Numbered from the stretch's first letter, positions 39,301 to 48,270 are shown. The stretch: DNA of 64,000 nucleotides from Bedellia somnulentella (GCA_963576735.1 OY755171.1:13268001-13332000); one strand, 5' to 3'. Numbers and translations: made by a program. Notes: generated from the letters alone by a model not told the origin.

Positions 39301-42024
39301 GCATCTCTTCTTCACCTTGTGCGAGCAAATCTTTTACATCCAATTCAACAGCACTCTTTTCTGCAGTATACTTCTGAACAGCAACCTTTGCTTCCTCCAT
39401 TTTGGTTTTGTGCTGTTCCAACTCCATAAATACTTTCTTGGCAATCTCATCACTTTCTTTATCACAACTTCTAAAACAATCCTGGAAATAAGTTGGTCCA
39501 CAATGTTATTAAAATTAAGGAATATTGAGGTATATATATAAGTGTTCCTTTCAATCAATGAGTCTACTATAATCTTGGCTCCATAACTTTTCAAATAAAA
39601 ATACTTTTGAGCTGTATAGTGTTGGCTTAGAATAACATTACCCTATTTCTTTCTGTTGGTGTACAAGGAACTTAGGGTATGGGGCTAATAAGCGGTTGTT
39701 TGAATGCGGCTGAACATGCATCAATAATGATATTAGTACAACCTTTTTTTTACAAATCTTGCAGAGTATAGCATCACACTAATCAGTGTTATATTTATTT
39801 GATATCTAGTATCAGATAGTTTGATTGGTAGTAGAAATAGTTGGGTAGGCATACAATAAACTCAACTACAATTTTAGCTGTTAATATTAAGTTTTTTATT
39901 GAAATTTTAAAAGTATATATTAAAGAAATTATTGACATAAAGCTTTTATTGAAGCCATAGTACTCACAAATTAGATCCAACCACCATATTATAAAATGGG
40001 AGAAACTTACATCATTGTAATCAGCTTTAGTTTCAGTATCACTTGAGCTTGCATTGTTTTGACTGACATTTGCTGAAGATTGAGCAGTTCTTGCTGCTGA
40101 CACATTAGGTGATTCATCGTCACTGCTATCTGGAAAATGCAGTGGATTTATATACATACATATACTCACAGCTATAAATCCCTAGACGGGGTAAACAGAG
40201 CTAAGGAATTAGAAATTCCTGAGCCACATTTGGAAATTGAATGGGGAAAAGATGGTAAAATAAAGGTTGTTGGTGATGGGTTTCCAACCGCATCGCCCAA
40301 AAACATCCCTTAATAGCCCCAATGCCATTAGTGGCCTTTTACATACACCCACTGGAAGAAATGGGGTAGTGCTATTCTAAGCCGACACTGCACAGTTTTT
40401 ACAGTGGATTTATTAAATAGATTATATATATATATATAAGGCAGCTTAGAATAGTACTACCCTGTTTCTTCCCGTGAGTGAATGTAAGAGGCGACTAAGG
40501 GTATTGGGGCTTTTTAATGGATTTTATGCCGATGCGGTTGGAGACCCATCACCAACAACCTTCATTTTACTATACATTCACCACTTAACTCCCAAAAGTA
40601 GCTGAGGAATTTCTAATTCCTTAGCTCTGGCTATCCCTTCTAAGGATTAATAGCCATGAGTTTATGTATGTATTATATACAAAGCTGTTCATTAAAAATA
40701 AGATAAAATTGCTCTTTTTTTTTATAACATTTTTAAATGTATATAGTATCACCATCTTTTCCCAATTTAACTTCCAAGGATGGCAGGAGGAATTTCAAGT
40801 AATTTGGCTTTGGCTTTTTAACCGACTTCAAAAAAAGGAGTGTTCTCAATTCGACCGTATATATATTATATTTTTTATGTTTGTTTGCCGATTACTATTA
40901 ATATTTAGGTAGGTTGAACTGACGCGTGTGGAATAAAGAAATTGCTAAGGTATTAATCACAGTACTCATATTCAATTAAAAAACTTATTTCGTACTTTTT
41001 AGTACTAGATTGTTTATTTTCGGTTGTTTTTCCAAATATGAAGTCGGTTTTCTTTTTGTTAATCATTATAGTACAGTTCTTTAAATCATCAGAATAAAAA
41101 TATAACATAGGAATCTTTTAACCATTCCTAAGAAGTTTGGTCAAAAAAAAATTGTCACAGCTATAATACTGAAATATGTTGCCAAAAATATTTAGGTAAA
41201 TGAGGAGTGGAAACAAAATATTTATTCATAGTGTGATTTAGTATATTTAATTTAGGTAATATCTCATCTTGTGTAAGTAGGTAAGTGTATGTCTACCTCA
41301 ATCCATTTTCTCTAGTCTATAGAAAGCTAGACTAAAATGCAATTAATAGAGAACATTTTTCAGTACAAATCTTTGTAACAAAGTAAATATTTGCTAACAA
41401 GTTAACTTTACTTATTTATGCACACATTCCTTATTTTCATTGCAGTCGGTAGATCTCTTTTGCTTTCCTCTCATCCAATTAATAATATTGTGACAAAATA
41501 ATAAGTATGAATAATATTAAAAGTTAAGTCAATAGATCTGTGTGGTAAATTGGACAATATTTTGGTACACAAGCTATTTAATTAATAGATTAGTAATATA
41601 TCCCCACATGATGCGCAACAAAATCTAATTAAGCTACTTAAGTATTCAAACAAAACAACTTACCACTTTCAGATAAATTTAAAACTGGGGGTAGTAGTTT
41701 GTCTGCTTCAGTTAAGTCTTTTACTGAAAACAACGGTTGTGATGTCTCATCACTGGGAGACTGTGGTGCCCTTATTTTATCGACAAAGGATTTTGAAAAA
41801 GTAATTTTGGGTTTTGTTACTTTTGGCTTCCGGGATCGCTTTGGAGGCTGGGCTTTAAATTCTTCCACAGAATCACTAGAAGGTTGGTCTACCTCCTCAT
41901 CACTGGAAGATGGTTCCTCTGATATATGTACTTCAGATCCTGAATCACTGAAATCTGGACCACTATCTTCATCATCATCGTCTTTATAAACTGTTTTTAC
42001 TTCTTTCTTCCGGGTATTTCGCAT
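27133..42024 (-). CDS. XPC: XPC, DNA damage recognition protein (Rad4 family)
   Basis: XPC starts global-genome nucleotide excision repair in the nucleus: with RAD23 and centrin it binds distorted DNA and recruits TFIIH. Ten coding exons in transcription order: 42024-41664, 40129-40011, 39481-39208, 38835-37294, 37023-36749, 35019-34778, 33987-33762, 33429-33261, 32584-32430, 27324-27133. The total is 3555 nt, 1184 aa, with all phases compatible. Domains: acidic Ser/Asp-rich N-terminus; transglutaminase-like domain starting near residue 296 with [16 protein letters not shown]; a long Lys/Ser-rich insertion (about 425-760); its second half in exons 5-6; BHD1 ([21 protein letters not shown]); BHD2/BHD3 ([36 protein letters not shown]); and the C-terminal helix [17 protein letters not shown], which binds centrin in human XPC. 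Introns carry SINEs, two LINE remnants and other repeats. Two exons have SINEs at their acceptors. Confidence 0.95.
27861..29191 (+). pseudogene. LINE ORF1 (gag-like), interrupted
   Basis: The first part is open for 252 aa and includes a [21 protein letters not shown] region and [21 protein letters not shown] stop (28617-28619) interrupts PLFTWFVNL, and translation can then be followed to a frameshift near 28815. Three zinc-knuckle-like motifs are visible: [27 protein letters not shown] and [15 protein letters not shown]. This is the usual ORF1 layout of Jockey-type elements. Confidence 0.8.
29193..29777 (+). pseudogene. LINE ORF2 endonuclease domain, broken
   Basis: ATG at 29193 begins [15 protein letters not shown], the typical APE-type endonuclease start. 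Stops and a frameshift follow. The later part reads [25 protein letters not shown] and [14 protein letters not shown], other hallmarks of the domain, and ends in a stop near 29777. Confidence 0.78.
30262..32156 (+). pseudogene. LINE ORF2 reverse transcriptase, broken
   Basis: Recognisable RT blocks are [52 protein letters not shown] and the catalytic box [11 protein letters not shown] (near 31205-31219). A frameshift occurs between 31100 and 31170 and a stop near 31583. The end continues to [15 protein letters not shown] at 32156, split by a SINE-A insertion. It is not functional. Confidence 0.82.
31852..32146 (-). mobile_element. SINE-A inserted in the LINE ORF2, 12-bp target duplication
   Basis: The body at 31864-32134 lies between exact direct repeats acgaagccacat at 31852-31863 and 32135-32146. 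Removing it restores the reading [12 protein letters not shown] of the LINE ORF2, so the SINE is younger than the LINE copy. The tail region is longer than usual (two ATAC blocks) and the 5' terminus is partly duplicated (gccgacactacacg twice). Confidence 0.85.
32430..32584 (-). CDS. XPC exon 9 (end of BHD3)
   Basis: Acceptor AG at 32586-32585, donor GTAAGT after 32430. It encodes [20 protein letters not shown] and [20 protein letters not shown], residues 1070-1121, the highly conserved end of the damaged-DNA-binding BHD3. Confidence 0.94.
32622..32985 (+). mobile_element. SINE-B copy in XPC intron 8
   Basis: A near-full-length copy: A box ctagctcagtg, B box agttcgatccc, a body with aacggtgcgggaaaa and cctatcacgtgagtac, and an end near gtgaacgtttgag. 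It has no recognised target duplication. Confidence 0.75.
33261..33429 (-). CDS. XPC exon 8 (BHD2)
   Basis: Acceptor AG at 33431-33430, donor GTAAGT after 33261, phase 0 to 1. It encodes residues 1014-1070 with [30 protein letters not shown] and [10 protein letters not shown], conserved in Rad4/XPC. Confidence 0.94.
33762..33987 (-). CDS. XPC exon 7 (BHD1)
   Basis: Acceptor AG at 33989-33988, donor GTGAGT after 33762, phase 2 to 0. It encodes residues 938-1013: [39 protein letters not shown] and KARPKWDR. Confidence 0.94.
34778..35019 (-). CDS. XPC exon 6 (end of transglutaminase-like domain)
   Basis: Acceptor AG at 35021-35020, donor GTAAGT after 34778, phase 0 to 2. It encodes residues 858-938: [39 protein letters not shown] and [20 protein letters not shown], all typical of XPC. 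Confidence 0.94.
35642..36358 (-). pseudogene. LINE reverse transcriptase C-terminal fragment in XPC intron 5
   Basis: An open 238-aa frame containing [40 protein letters not shown] and [11 protein letters not shown], the usual end of a non-LTR retrotransposon RT/ORF2. It lacks the catalytic palm, so the insertion is 5'-truncated. The open frame suggests a relatively young copy, lying in the same orientation as XPC. An A/T-rich 3' tail occupies about 35400-35640. Confidence 0.75.
36416..36606 (+). mobile_element. SINE-A copy, 3'-truncated
   Basis: It starts at gtgtagtgtcggcctagaat and keeps the consensus to gctgaggaatttc, then switches to unrelated sequence (ctcgaagaacgataag). The tail is missing. 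It lies in XPC intron 5, next to the LINE fragment. Confidence 0.7.
36749..37023 (-). CDS. XPC exon 5 (middle of transglutaminase-like domain)
   Basis: Acceptor AG at 37025-37024, donor GTAAGT after 36749, phase 1 to 0. It encodes residues 766-857: an acidic stretch ([17 protein letters not shown]), then [20 protein letters not shown], where the transglutaminase-like fold resumes after the disordered insertion. A SINE-B tail lies a few bases upstream of the acceptor. Confidence 0.93.
37028..37194 (-). mobile_element. SINE-B inserted at the XPC exon 5 splice acceptor
   Basis: Body 37040-37182 (5'-truncated SINE-B, tail of ATGTT units), flanked by exact 12-bp repeats aacaaatagtaa at 37028-37039 and 37183-37194. 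The insertion point is 15 bp from exon 5, between the acceptor AG and the likely original branch-point motif. Confidence 0.88.
37294..38835 (-). CDS. XPC exon 4 (start of transglutaminase-like domain plus long disordered insertion)
   Basis: Acceptor AG at 38837-38836, donor GTTTGC after 37294 (weak at +3 and +4), phase 1 to 1. It encodes residues 252-766. The first part is conserved ([40 protein letters not shown]). From about residue 425 it is a low-complexity Lys/Ser/Thr/Asp-rich region of about 335 residues, corresponding in position to the disordered insertion that splits this domain in human XPC. Confidence 0.93.
39208..39481 (-). CDS. XPC exon 3
   Basis: Acceptor AG at 39483-39482, donor GTATTT after 39208, phase 0 to 1. 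It encodes residues 161-252: a charged, likely helical stretch ([20 protein letters not shown]) and [19 protein letters not shown], matching the MEDWEEV landmark seen before the transglutaminase-like domain in XPC. Confidence 0.9.
39613..39740 (+). mobile_element. Degraded SINE-A fragment
   Basis: gtatagtgttggcttagaat and later ggggctaataagcgg follow the SINE-A consensus with many changes and deletions. It lies in XPC intron 2. Confidence 0.5.
40011..40129 (-). CDS. XPC exon 2
   Basis: Acceptor AG at 40131-40130, donor GTAAGT after 40011, phase 1 to 0. It encodes residues 121-160, an acidic Ser-rich segment ([19 protein letters not shown]). It contains no fold, so the assignment rests on frame and splice sites. 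A SINE-A lies 9 bp beyond the acceptor. Confidence 0.85.
40140..40413 (-). mobile_element. SINE-A inserted at the XPC exon 2 splice acceptor
   Basis: Body 40152-40401 flanked by exact 12-bp repeats cagtggatttat at 40140-40151 and 40402-40413. The 3' tail faces exon 2, so the element's TATG tail and one copy of the target site now form the sequence just upstream of the acceptor. Confidence 0.88.
40436..40676 (+). mobile_element. SINE-A copy, inverted relative to its neighbour
   Basis: A near-complete forward copy (ggcagcttagaatagtacta to the TATG tail), only about 25 bp from the reverse copy at 40152-40401. The pair forms a large imperfect inverted repeat in XPC intron 1. A partial SINE-A 3' end follows at about 40751-40815. 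Confidence 0.75.
40819..41050. mobile_element. Element bounded by inverted ACCGACTTC motifs
   Basis: It starts with aaccgacttcaaaaaaagga and ends with tatgaagtcggttt. The right two-thirds are identical in large part to the arms of the fold-back element at 57754-58220. It lies in XPC intron 1. Class unknown. Confidence 0.5.
41664..42024 (-). CDS. XPC exon 1 (start codon)
   Basis: ATG at 42024-42022, donor GTAAGT after 41664. It encodes residues 1-121: [20 protein letters not shown], acidic Ser-rich clusters and a basic patch [14 protein letters not shown] that may be nuclear targeting. The next upstream sequence has no in-frame coding extension that I can see, so this start is preferred. Confidence 0.9.
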
Positions 42025-42590
42025 TGTTTTATTATGGTTGACTTTGTGATGTAATCACTTTTTAACCATTAATAAATAGCTATTATTTGGAGTATATTGA
42101 TAGAGATGGGAAACAGTTTCTTTACGGCTTTTAAAGTAAGCAATAACAACAGAAAATGAGATATAAATAAATACAAATGTGCCCGCGAAAATGATTGACT
42201 GACATCTGATCTGTCAATTACAATGGATTTGATTGACAAACAACGCGATATGCTATCAATCTTGACTGACAACAATAAAGGTGGGCATACACGTTAAAAA
42301 ACTAGTTTTGTGCTCGCCATTATGCTCGCTCAGATTTCATTTTTTGCACCTTGTATGCATAACACCAAAACACTATATTGCCTTTATACTCAGGTATAGC
42401 TATATATGCCAAAGTAATTTTTGTTAGGAATCTTTCTTCAAGGAATCTTAAAATGTAATTGAAAACTTTTATCTTTATAGTTCTTAGTCCATAATTTTAT
42501 TGACAAAAGACACAAAACCTAATTTTGTTTGACGCAAATATAGATGTTAATTTTTAGGTGTTTACTTATATCATATAAGGAACCCCTTAA
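42025..42590 (-). promoter_or_regulatory. XPC 5' flank (5' UTR and promoter expected here)
   Basis: Unique AT-rich sequence upstream of the XPC start codon, before the fold-back repeats. No clear TATA box or initiator was found. The role is inferred from position only. Confidence 0.3.
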
Positions 42591-43188
42591 CCAATTGGCC
42601 TAGACCTTGCTTTTATAACATACCCTTTTTATATTATAAATCGATAAAGAACATCATACTTAAAAACTTTGCCCATGGAATGCCTATCTAAAATATTGCA
42701 ATTTTCAAAAAAAAATGATAATTAAAAATTGTCGTACCTAGTTCAAACTGAGAATGTATAGAACTAGATTCTTTGCTTCAGTGAAAATAAGAAATAAAAA
42801 AAAACATTTGATCTATGGTGTAAACAAAAACATAACCTCTTTCGATATTTTCCAGTTCAATCGCTCGCTTACCGGTTTATTTTCATGATATTATTTTTCA
42901 ACGACGATCAATACAACTGGAAAATACCGAAAGAAGTTATATTTTTGTTTACAGAGCGAAAAGCATAGATCAAATGTTTTTTTTGTTTCTTATTTTCACT
43001 GAAGCAAAGATTCTCATTCTATACATTCTCAGTTTGAACTAGGTACGAAATTTTTTAATTATTATATTTTTTTGAAAATTACCATATTTTAGATAGGCAT
43101 TCCATAGGCAAAGTTGTTTAGTTTGATGTCCTTTATCGATTTATAATATAAAAAGGGTATGTTAAAAAAGCGAGGTCAAGGCCAATTG
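42591..43188. mobile_element. Fold-back element C, copy 1
   Basis: About 600 bp with arms of about 270 bp that are inverted repeats of each other (ccaattggcctagacc ... ggtcaaggccaattgg), around a unique centre of about 57 bp (caatcgctcgcttaccggtt onwards). No ORF. It shares its right end with copy 2. The structure fits a fold-back or long-TIR MITE. Confidence 0.75.
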
Positions 43189-43781
43189 GCCTAGACCTCG
43201 CTTTTATAACATACCCTTTTTATATTATAAATCGATAAAGAACATCATACTTCAAAACTTTGCCCATGGAATGCCTATCTAAAATATTGTAATTTTCAAA
43301 AAAAAAATGATAATTAAAAATTGTCGTACCTAGTTCAAACTGAGAATGTATAGAACTAGATTCTTTGCTTCAGTGAAAATAAGAAATTAAAAAAAACATT
43401 TGATCTATGGTGTAAACAAAAACATAACCTCTTTCGATATTTTCCAGTTCAATCGCTCGCTTACCGGTTTATTTTCATGATATTATTTTTCAACGACGAT
43501 CAATACAACTGGAAAATACCGAAAGAAGTTATATTTTTGTTTACAGAGCGAAAAGCATAGATCAAATGTTTTTTTTTTGTTTCTTATTTTCACTGAAGCA
43601 AAGATTCTCATTCTATACATTCTCAGTTTGAACTAGGTACGACAATTTTTAATTATTATATTTTTTTGAAAATTACCATATTTTAGATAGGCATTCCATG
43701 GGCAAAGTTGTTTAGTTTGATGTCCTTTATCGATTTATAATATAAAAAGGGTATGTTAAAAAAGCGAGGTCTAGGCCAATT
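43183..43781. mobile_element. Fold-back element C, copy 2 (tandem)
   Basis: Nearly identical to copy 1, in direct tandem. The two copies share one palindromic junction, ggccaattggcc at 43180-43191. Few differences (poly-A lengths, single bases) indicate a recent duplication. A third copy is at 55338-55936. Confidence 0.75.
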
Positions 43782-44030
43782 TTCAAGTTTCTAGGTATAG
43801 AGATTAGAAAGTTTTCATACAAATTTGTTTAATTGTTTTGCCTCCACTAATAATTTAAAACTGTTTACGTAATCAAATCAATCATAAATAACAATTTGTA
43901 TGTCTCGAGCCCACAATTTACAAAGTTATATATTAACACCACACGCGTATCACCCTAAGGGGTATAGGCATTTGAAAAAATAAATTGGTGTTAATTAAAA
44001 AATGAGTAATTATACAATTCATATGATGCT

Positions 44031-44485
44031 GTGTAGTGTTGGCTTAGAATAGCACTACCCCATTTCTTCCGGTGGGTGTACGTAAGAGGCAACTAACGGT
44101 ATTGGGGCTTTTAAGGGATTTTTGGGCGATGCGGTTGGAGACCCATCACCAACATCCTTTATTTCATTTAAATCTTTTTGTTCATGAAAACCTCATGTGG
44201 GGATTGTTACTAATAAATAAAGAATAAATAAAGGAAAGAAAAATTTCGACACAGGCGGGAATCGAACCCGCGACCTCGGGTATACGCCCCGACGCTCTGC
44301 CAACTGAGCGGGTTCGATTCCCGCCTGTGTCGAAATTTTTCTTTCCTTTATTTATTCTTTATTTATCCTTTATTTCACCATCTTTTCCCCACTCAACTTT
44401 CCAAAGTGGCTGGGGAATTTCTAATTCCTTAGCTCTGGCTACCCCTTTTAGGGATTTATAGCCGTGAGTATGTGTGTGTGTCATA
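44031..44485 (+). mobile_element. SINE-A copy split by a SINE-H insertion
   Basis: The 5' part (44031-44166) runs from gtgtagtgttggcttagaat to aacatcctttatttca. The 3' part resumes at tcctttatttcaccatcttt (44366) and runs to the TGTG-rich tail near 44485. The inserted element and its duplicated target are listed separately. Confidence 0.8.
44155..44377. mobile_element. SINE-H with perfect 59-bp inverted repeat, nested in SINE-A
   Basis: The 12-bp target duplication tcctttatttca is at 44155-44166 and 44366-44377. Inside, 44213-44271 is the exact reverse complement of 44308-44366, around a 36-nt spacer. The arms carry a perfect B box (ggttcgattcc), and spacer plus arm read as a tRNA-like head on the minus strand (gctcagttggcagagcg). 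A tail segment (cctcatgtggggattgttac) precedes the left arm. The structure looks like a tRNA-derived SINE integrated with an internal inversion/duplication. It could be mistaken for a tRNA gene, but the acceptor stem does not form. Confidence 0.8.
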
Positions 44486-45014
44486 AAAAGTTTCAAAATT
44501 CTAGATGAAGAAATGAAAACTAAAACCTCTCATCTCAACGCATTTTTCAATCAATAAAACGCAAAACCATAAGAGGCAGACAGAGAAAAAGAGTTACTTT
44601 TGCATTTATAATATTAATCAGATGGCTCCAAATCATCTCAACATTTCTTTTCCTATATGTATGTGCTGCCACGATTGTGCCGCCCCCGCCAAGTCTCGAG
44701 CGAAGCAAACACAACCATACTATTTTTTACTGCCATTTCGCCGAACTTTTTGGCCCTTATTTGAGAACCTCTGGATAAGACCAGAACGCAGAAATTTTCG
44801 TCATTTAGTAAGCTATATTCACATCTTTAAAATCCAAATAATCTAGTCTGTAAGTCATTAAGTTCCTAATTTAAGCGAAAACAAAAATTCACATGATCAT
44901 CAAAATAGAACTCAGAGAGCAAAACTTTCGTACAGAGTTATGGTTTAATGGCCACATAAAGGAAAAAGATCAAAGATCTGCAGCAGCGCCATGTCGAGCG
45001 CGAAGCAAACTAAA

Positions 45015-45270
45015 CTTGTCTTTTCTAAAGTCATATGAGTCGTTAATTTATCATGGTTGTTAGCGGTGAGGGAAAATACCGTGAGGAAACCCATATGGCT
45101 TAATTGTATTTAGTCATGTGGCAGTGTATTCGTACTCAAACGGCGATGAGTGTCCAAGCAAAACTTGGGTACTCAGAACTCCCGGTGGCTATAATGCCTC
45201 ATGATGTTCAGAAGTATTGGTACGTCTACCACCCCTTCAGGGAAAACGTCGTGAATGTTTGAGTTTAAAT
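45015..45270 (+). mobile_element. SINE-B copy, 5'-truncated
   Basis: It follows the SINE-B body from aagtcatatgagtcgttaat to gtgaatgtttgagtt, with small insertions. The tRNA-like head is missing. Confidence 0.65.
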
Positions 45271-45857
45271 TTTTGTTTATTAGTTTAGTAATTAGAAACA
45301 AAAAGTCTTAAATTATTTGAAATCATTCCAGTTCACTATTAATTACCTTTCTGTACTCTGCAATAAAGTATAAACTAACATTTAGAACTTCAATTGTTTG
45401 CTGCCTTATTGTTAAGTTTAATTACATTTTGAATTAATTTTGTAATTAAAACGGAAGCTAGAGCGCGCCGCGTGAAGTTTAAGTGGCTGGAATAGATCGC
45501 GGGTGCTAACTTAGCGCTTGAGGCGCCAGTTATAGCCCTTCTATGATCTACGAGTATCTTAGGCTCACTACTTTTTATGTACAGATAACAAGCTTAAAAT
45601 AACTATTAAATATTGTTTTAAAGATAAGGAAATAATTTCTATTGGATATGTTAACATAATGCAAAATACATCTATCTATTTTTATAAGAGTATAAGACCA
45701 CAGCCTCTTTTCATTACTTGTTGCTGTATCTCCAGACGTAAAAGGTCTTCCGCTGCTAGATGGATACGGGGCATGATACATTTTAATATTTAGAGCTATA
45801 TTGATATTCAGCACATCTCATAATTGGTCCTTTATTTTATCGCGTGCTTTATTATTG

Positions 45858-45972
45858 AAATAAAGGTTGTTGGAGACCCATCAACAACAGCTTTAATTAT
45901 ACAACACTTTCCCCACTCAACTTCCATAATAGGCTGAAGAACTTCTTATTCTGATGCTCTGGCTAAACCTTT
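45858..45972 (+). mobile_element. SINE-A 3' fragment
   Basis: From gttgttggagacccatcaac through ttccccactcaacttccat to gctctggctaaacctttt, an old partial copy. Confidence 0.5.
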
Positions 45973-45978
45973 TTTAAA

Positions 45979-46770
45979 CCGGTCAATTTATACATTCAAG
46001 GTTACATAAATTCATAAGAAGCTGAAAATTGGCACAATTGTTCAAAACATGATTATAAATGAAACCTCAAAAGTCCCCATCGTTCCGAGGTGTGCTAAAA
46101 ATTTTACACGAGGTCAAAGGTCAAAAAAATTAGTTTTTTGCGATTTTAAGCGAAACGGTGATTTTTAACAAGAACAGGAAGAAGAACAAGAAGAAGACGA
46201 AGAACAAGAAACAGTAATCCTGGAAAATTACGAATCAGACGAGGAATATTAATCATTTCATTTTCAATTACACCGCCATTATTTTAACCAACCGATATGT
46301 ACAATAATATTTTACAATAGTTTTAAAACAAATAAAATCTCTGCAGACCCGTGGAATAGGCCTACAGAGGATACCATGTTAAAATAAAACGCGCTAAGTA
46401 CACTACCTCATAGGTGGCGTGGCGTACATGTGCAAAGTATGAAGATTACCAATGATCGAACTTTTCAACGCGTTATATCTTCAAAATGGTGGCTTTAAGG
46501 AAAAAAAATATTGATATCTTTTTTGTAGAAAATTTTCTGATCTACAATTTTGTACCGGAGTGATTTTGCGAAAAAACTCACCGTTTCGCTTAAAATCGCA
46601 AAAAACTCATTTTTTTGACCTTTGACCTCGTGTAAAATTTTTAGCACACCTCGGAACGATGGGGACTTTTGAGGTTTCATTTATAATCATGTTTTGAACA
46701 ATCGTGCCAATTTTCAGCTTCTTATAAATTTATGTAACCTTCCTCCTTATTTTAGGCCTAAATTGACCGG
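45979..46770. mobile_element. Fold-back element E1 with coding remnant
   Basis: Terminal inverted repeats of at least 164 bp (45998-46161 and 46578-46741, nearly identical) extend outwards to ccggtcaattta / taaattgaccgg. The centre (about 46171-46251) has an acidic reading EQEEEQEEDEEQETV and ENYESDEEY followed by a stop and AATAAA, which looks like the C-terminus of a lost transposon ORF. Element class not recognised. Confidence 0.65.
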
Positions 46771-46801
46771 ACTTGGGTCCCTATTATAAAAAAAATTCTT
46801 A

Positions 46802-47310
46802 GTTTAAAAAACACTAAAAACACGCTTTTATAAGTGCACTTAAAAGTCAAAAATAAATTACGGGTCGTTCAAGTTGTCTCTATTTCTGGGCTGAAGTGTA
46901 AACTATGTGCTTTTAATTATAATATTTGATTGTAAAGCGTGGGGCGCTGGAGCAGGAAAAACTTTCTTGTAAACAAATACACGAACAAGAACTCTACATT
47001 TTGCCACTGTTGACTAGTACTTTGAACAGACTGTTTAATGTAGAGCCTCCAACTAGCGGTGCTGCAACTCTAGTTAGAGTGCCGATCTCTGTAACCTGCT
47101 TCCCGAAACATCGCTTATCTTGATTTTTTAGCAGGGTAAACAAAAAATCTTTCCTTTTCCAGCGCCCCACGCTTTTACAATCAAATATTATAATTAAAAG
47201 CACATAGTTTACACTTCAGCCCAGAAATAGAGACAACTTGAACGACCCGTAATTTATTTTTGACTTTTAAGTGCACTTATAAAAGCGTGTTTTTAGTGTT
47301 TTTTAAACTA
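46802..47310. mobile_element. Fold-back element E2
   Basis: Inverted arms of about 150 bp at 46802-46950 and 47159-47310 (agtttaaaaaacactaaaaa ... and its complement), with a 208-bp unique spacer. It directly follows E1. No coding capacity was recognised. Confidence 0.65.
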
Positions 47311-47374
47311 TTAATTTATTTTATGCTTCTTAGTCTTTTTACCATAGTATTCCCACGAGTATAAGACAATTAAA

Positions 47375-47760
47375 CGGTCAACCCCCCCAGAGGTCCGAGT
47401 AGAGGAGCAAGGCTACTCACAACAGGGTTTCGCCCGGTTCCCTGAGGTGACGCTAGCGACATGACATTTTTAACCACCCGTCCACGGATGGGTAACCGCC
47501 TAGTGGTATTTATCTCGGGCGCTACCGTGCTTCGCAAGACACGTAAAGCCGTTGGTGCCGGTTGTTATCGTAAGGTAGAAGTTAGACCCAAACGGGCGGC
47601 TTGATAACATCTAACAGTAATGTGACCACTAGCCTTACAAACCTCCACCAACCTGGCTGGCCCCCGTGGTGAAGTATGGCTAATACCTTCCTCACGGAAG
47701 AGACCCGTGCCCAGACGTTATGGGTTGGTAACGATACATCTTATGCTAATATTCATAATG
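47375..47760 (+). mobile_element. 3' end of a LINE-like element
   Basis: A relatively GC-rich block with aagacacgtaaagccgttgg, ggtgccggttgttat and agacccgtgcccagacgtta. These phrases recur, as I recall, at the 3' ends of lepidopteran LINEs of the RTE or related type. No ORF survives. Confidence 0.4.
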
Positions 47761-48270
47761 AAGTTCCAGTTCAAATCTTCCGGCTCCATCATCAGATCAG
47801 TTCGATAGTACCATATTATTGTATTCAGACCTTGAAACCTAATCGTGGTCAAAGTTCATTTCGTGGTCAAAGTTCATTACAAGACCTTTCTAACAAGTCC
47901 AAATACGGCTATAATACGATCATCCATCATTAAGTTCCAGTTAATATCTTCCGGCTCCATCATCAGATGAGCTTGACAGTACCATATTATTGTATTCAGA
48001 CCTTGAAACCTAATCGTGGTCAAGGTTCATTACAAGACCTTTCTAACAAGTCCAAACACGGCTATGATACGATATTTCATCATGGAATGCTAGTGCCTAT
48101 CATCCGGCTTCATCATCAGACCTTGAAACCTAATCATGGTCAACGTTCATTACAAGACCTTTTTAACAAGTCCAAACACGGCTATGATACGATCATCCAT
48201 CATGAAGTTCCAGTTCATATCTTCCGGCTCCATCATCAGATCAGCTCGACAGTACCATATTATTGTATTG
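47752..48270 (+). repeat. Minisatellite, about 3.5 units of 150-170 bp
   Basis: Units begin with aagttccagtt...atcttccggctccatcatca at about 47760, 47932, 48085 (variant) and 48200, and include ttcattacaagacctttcta. Unit lengths vary by internal deletion and by a duplicated tcgtggtcaaagttcat. Overlapping short ORFs with repeated peptides are by-products of the repeat. Confidence 0.75.

Noticed and set aside
44260..44335. tRNA gene candidate (perfect B box and tRNA-like head)
   Set aside because: No acceptor stem forms, the B-box region is present twice in inverted orientation, and the segment is part of a SINE with target duplication.
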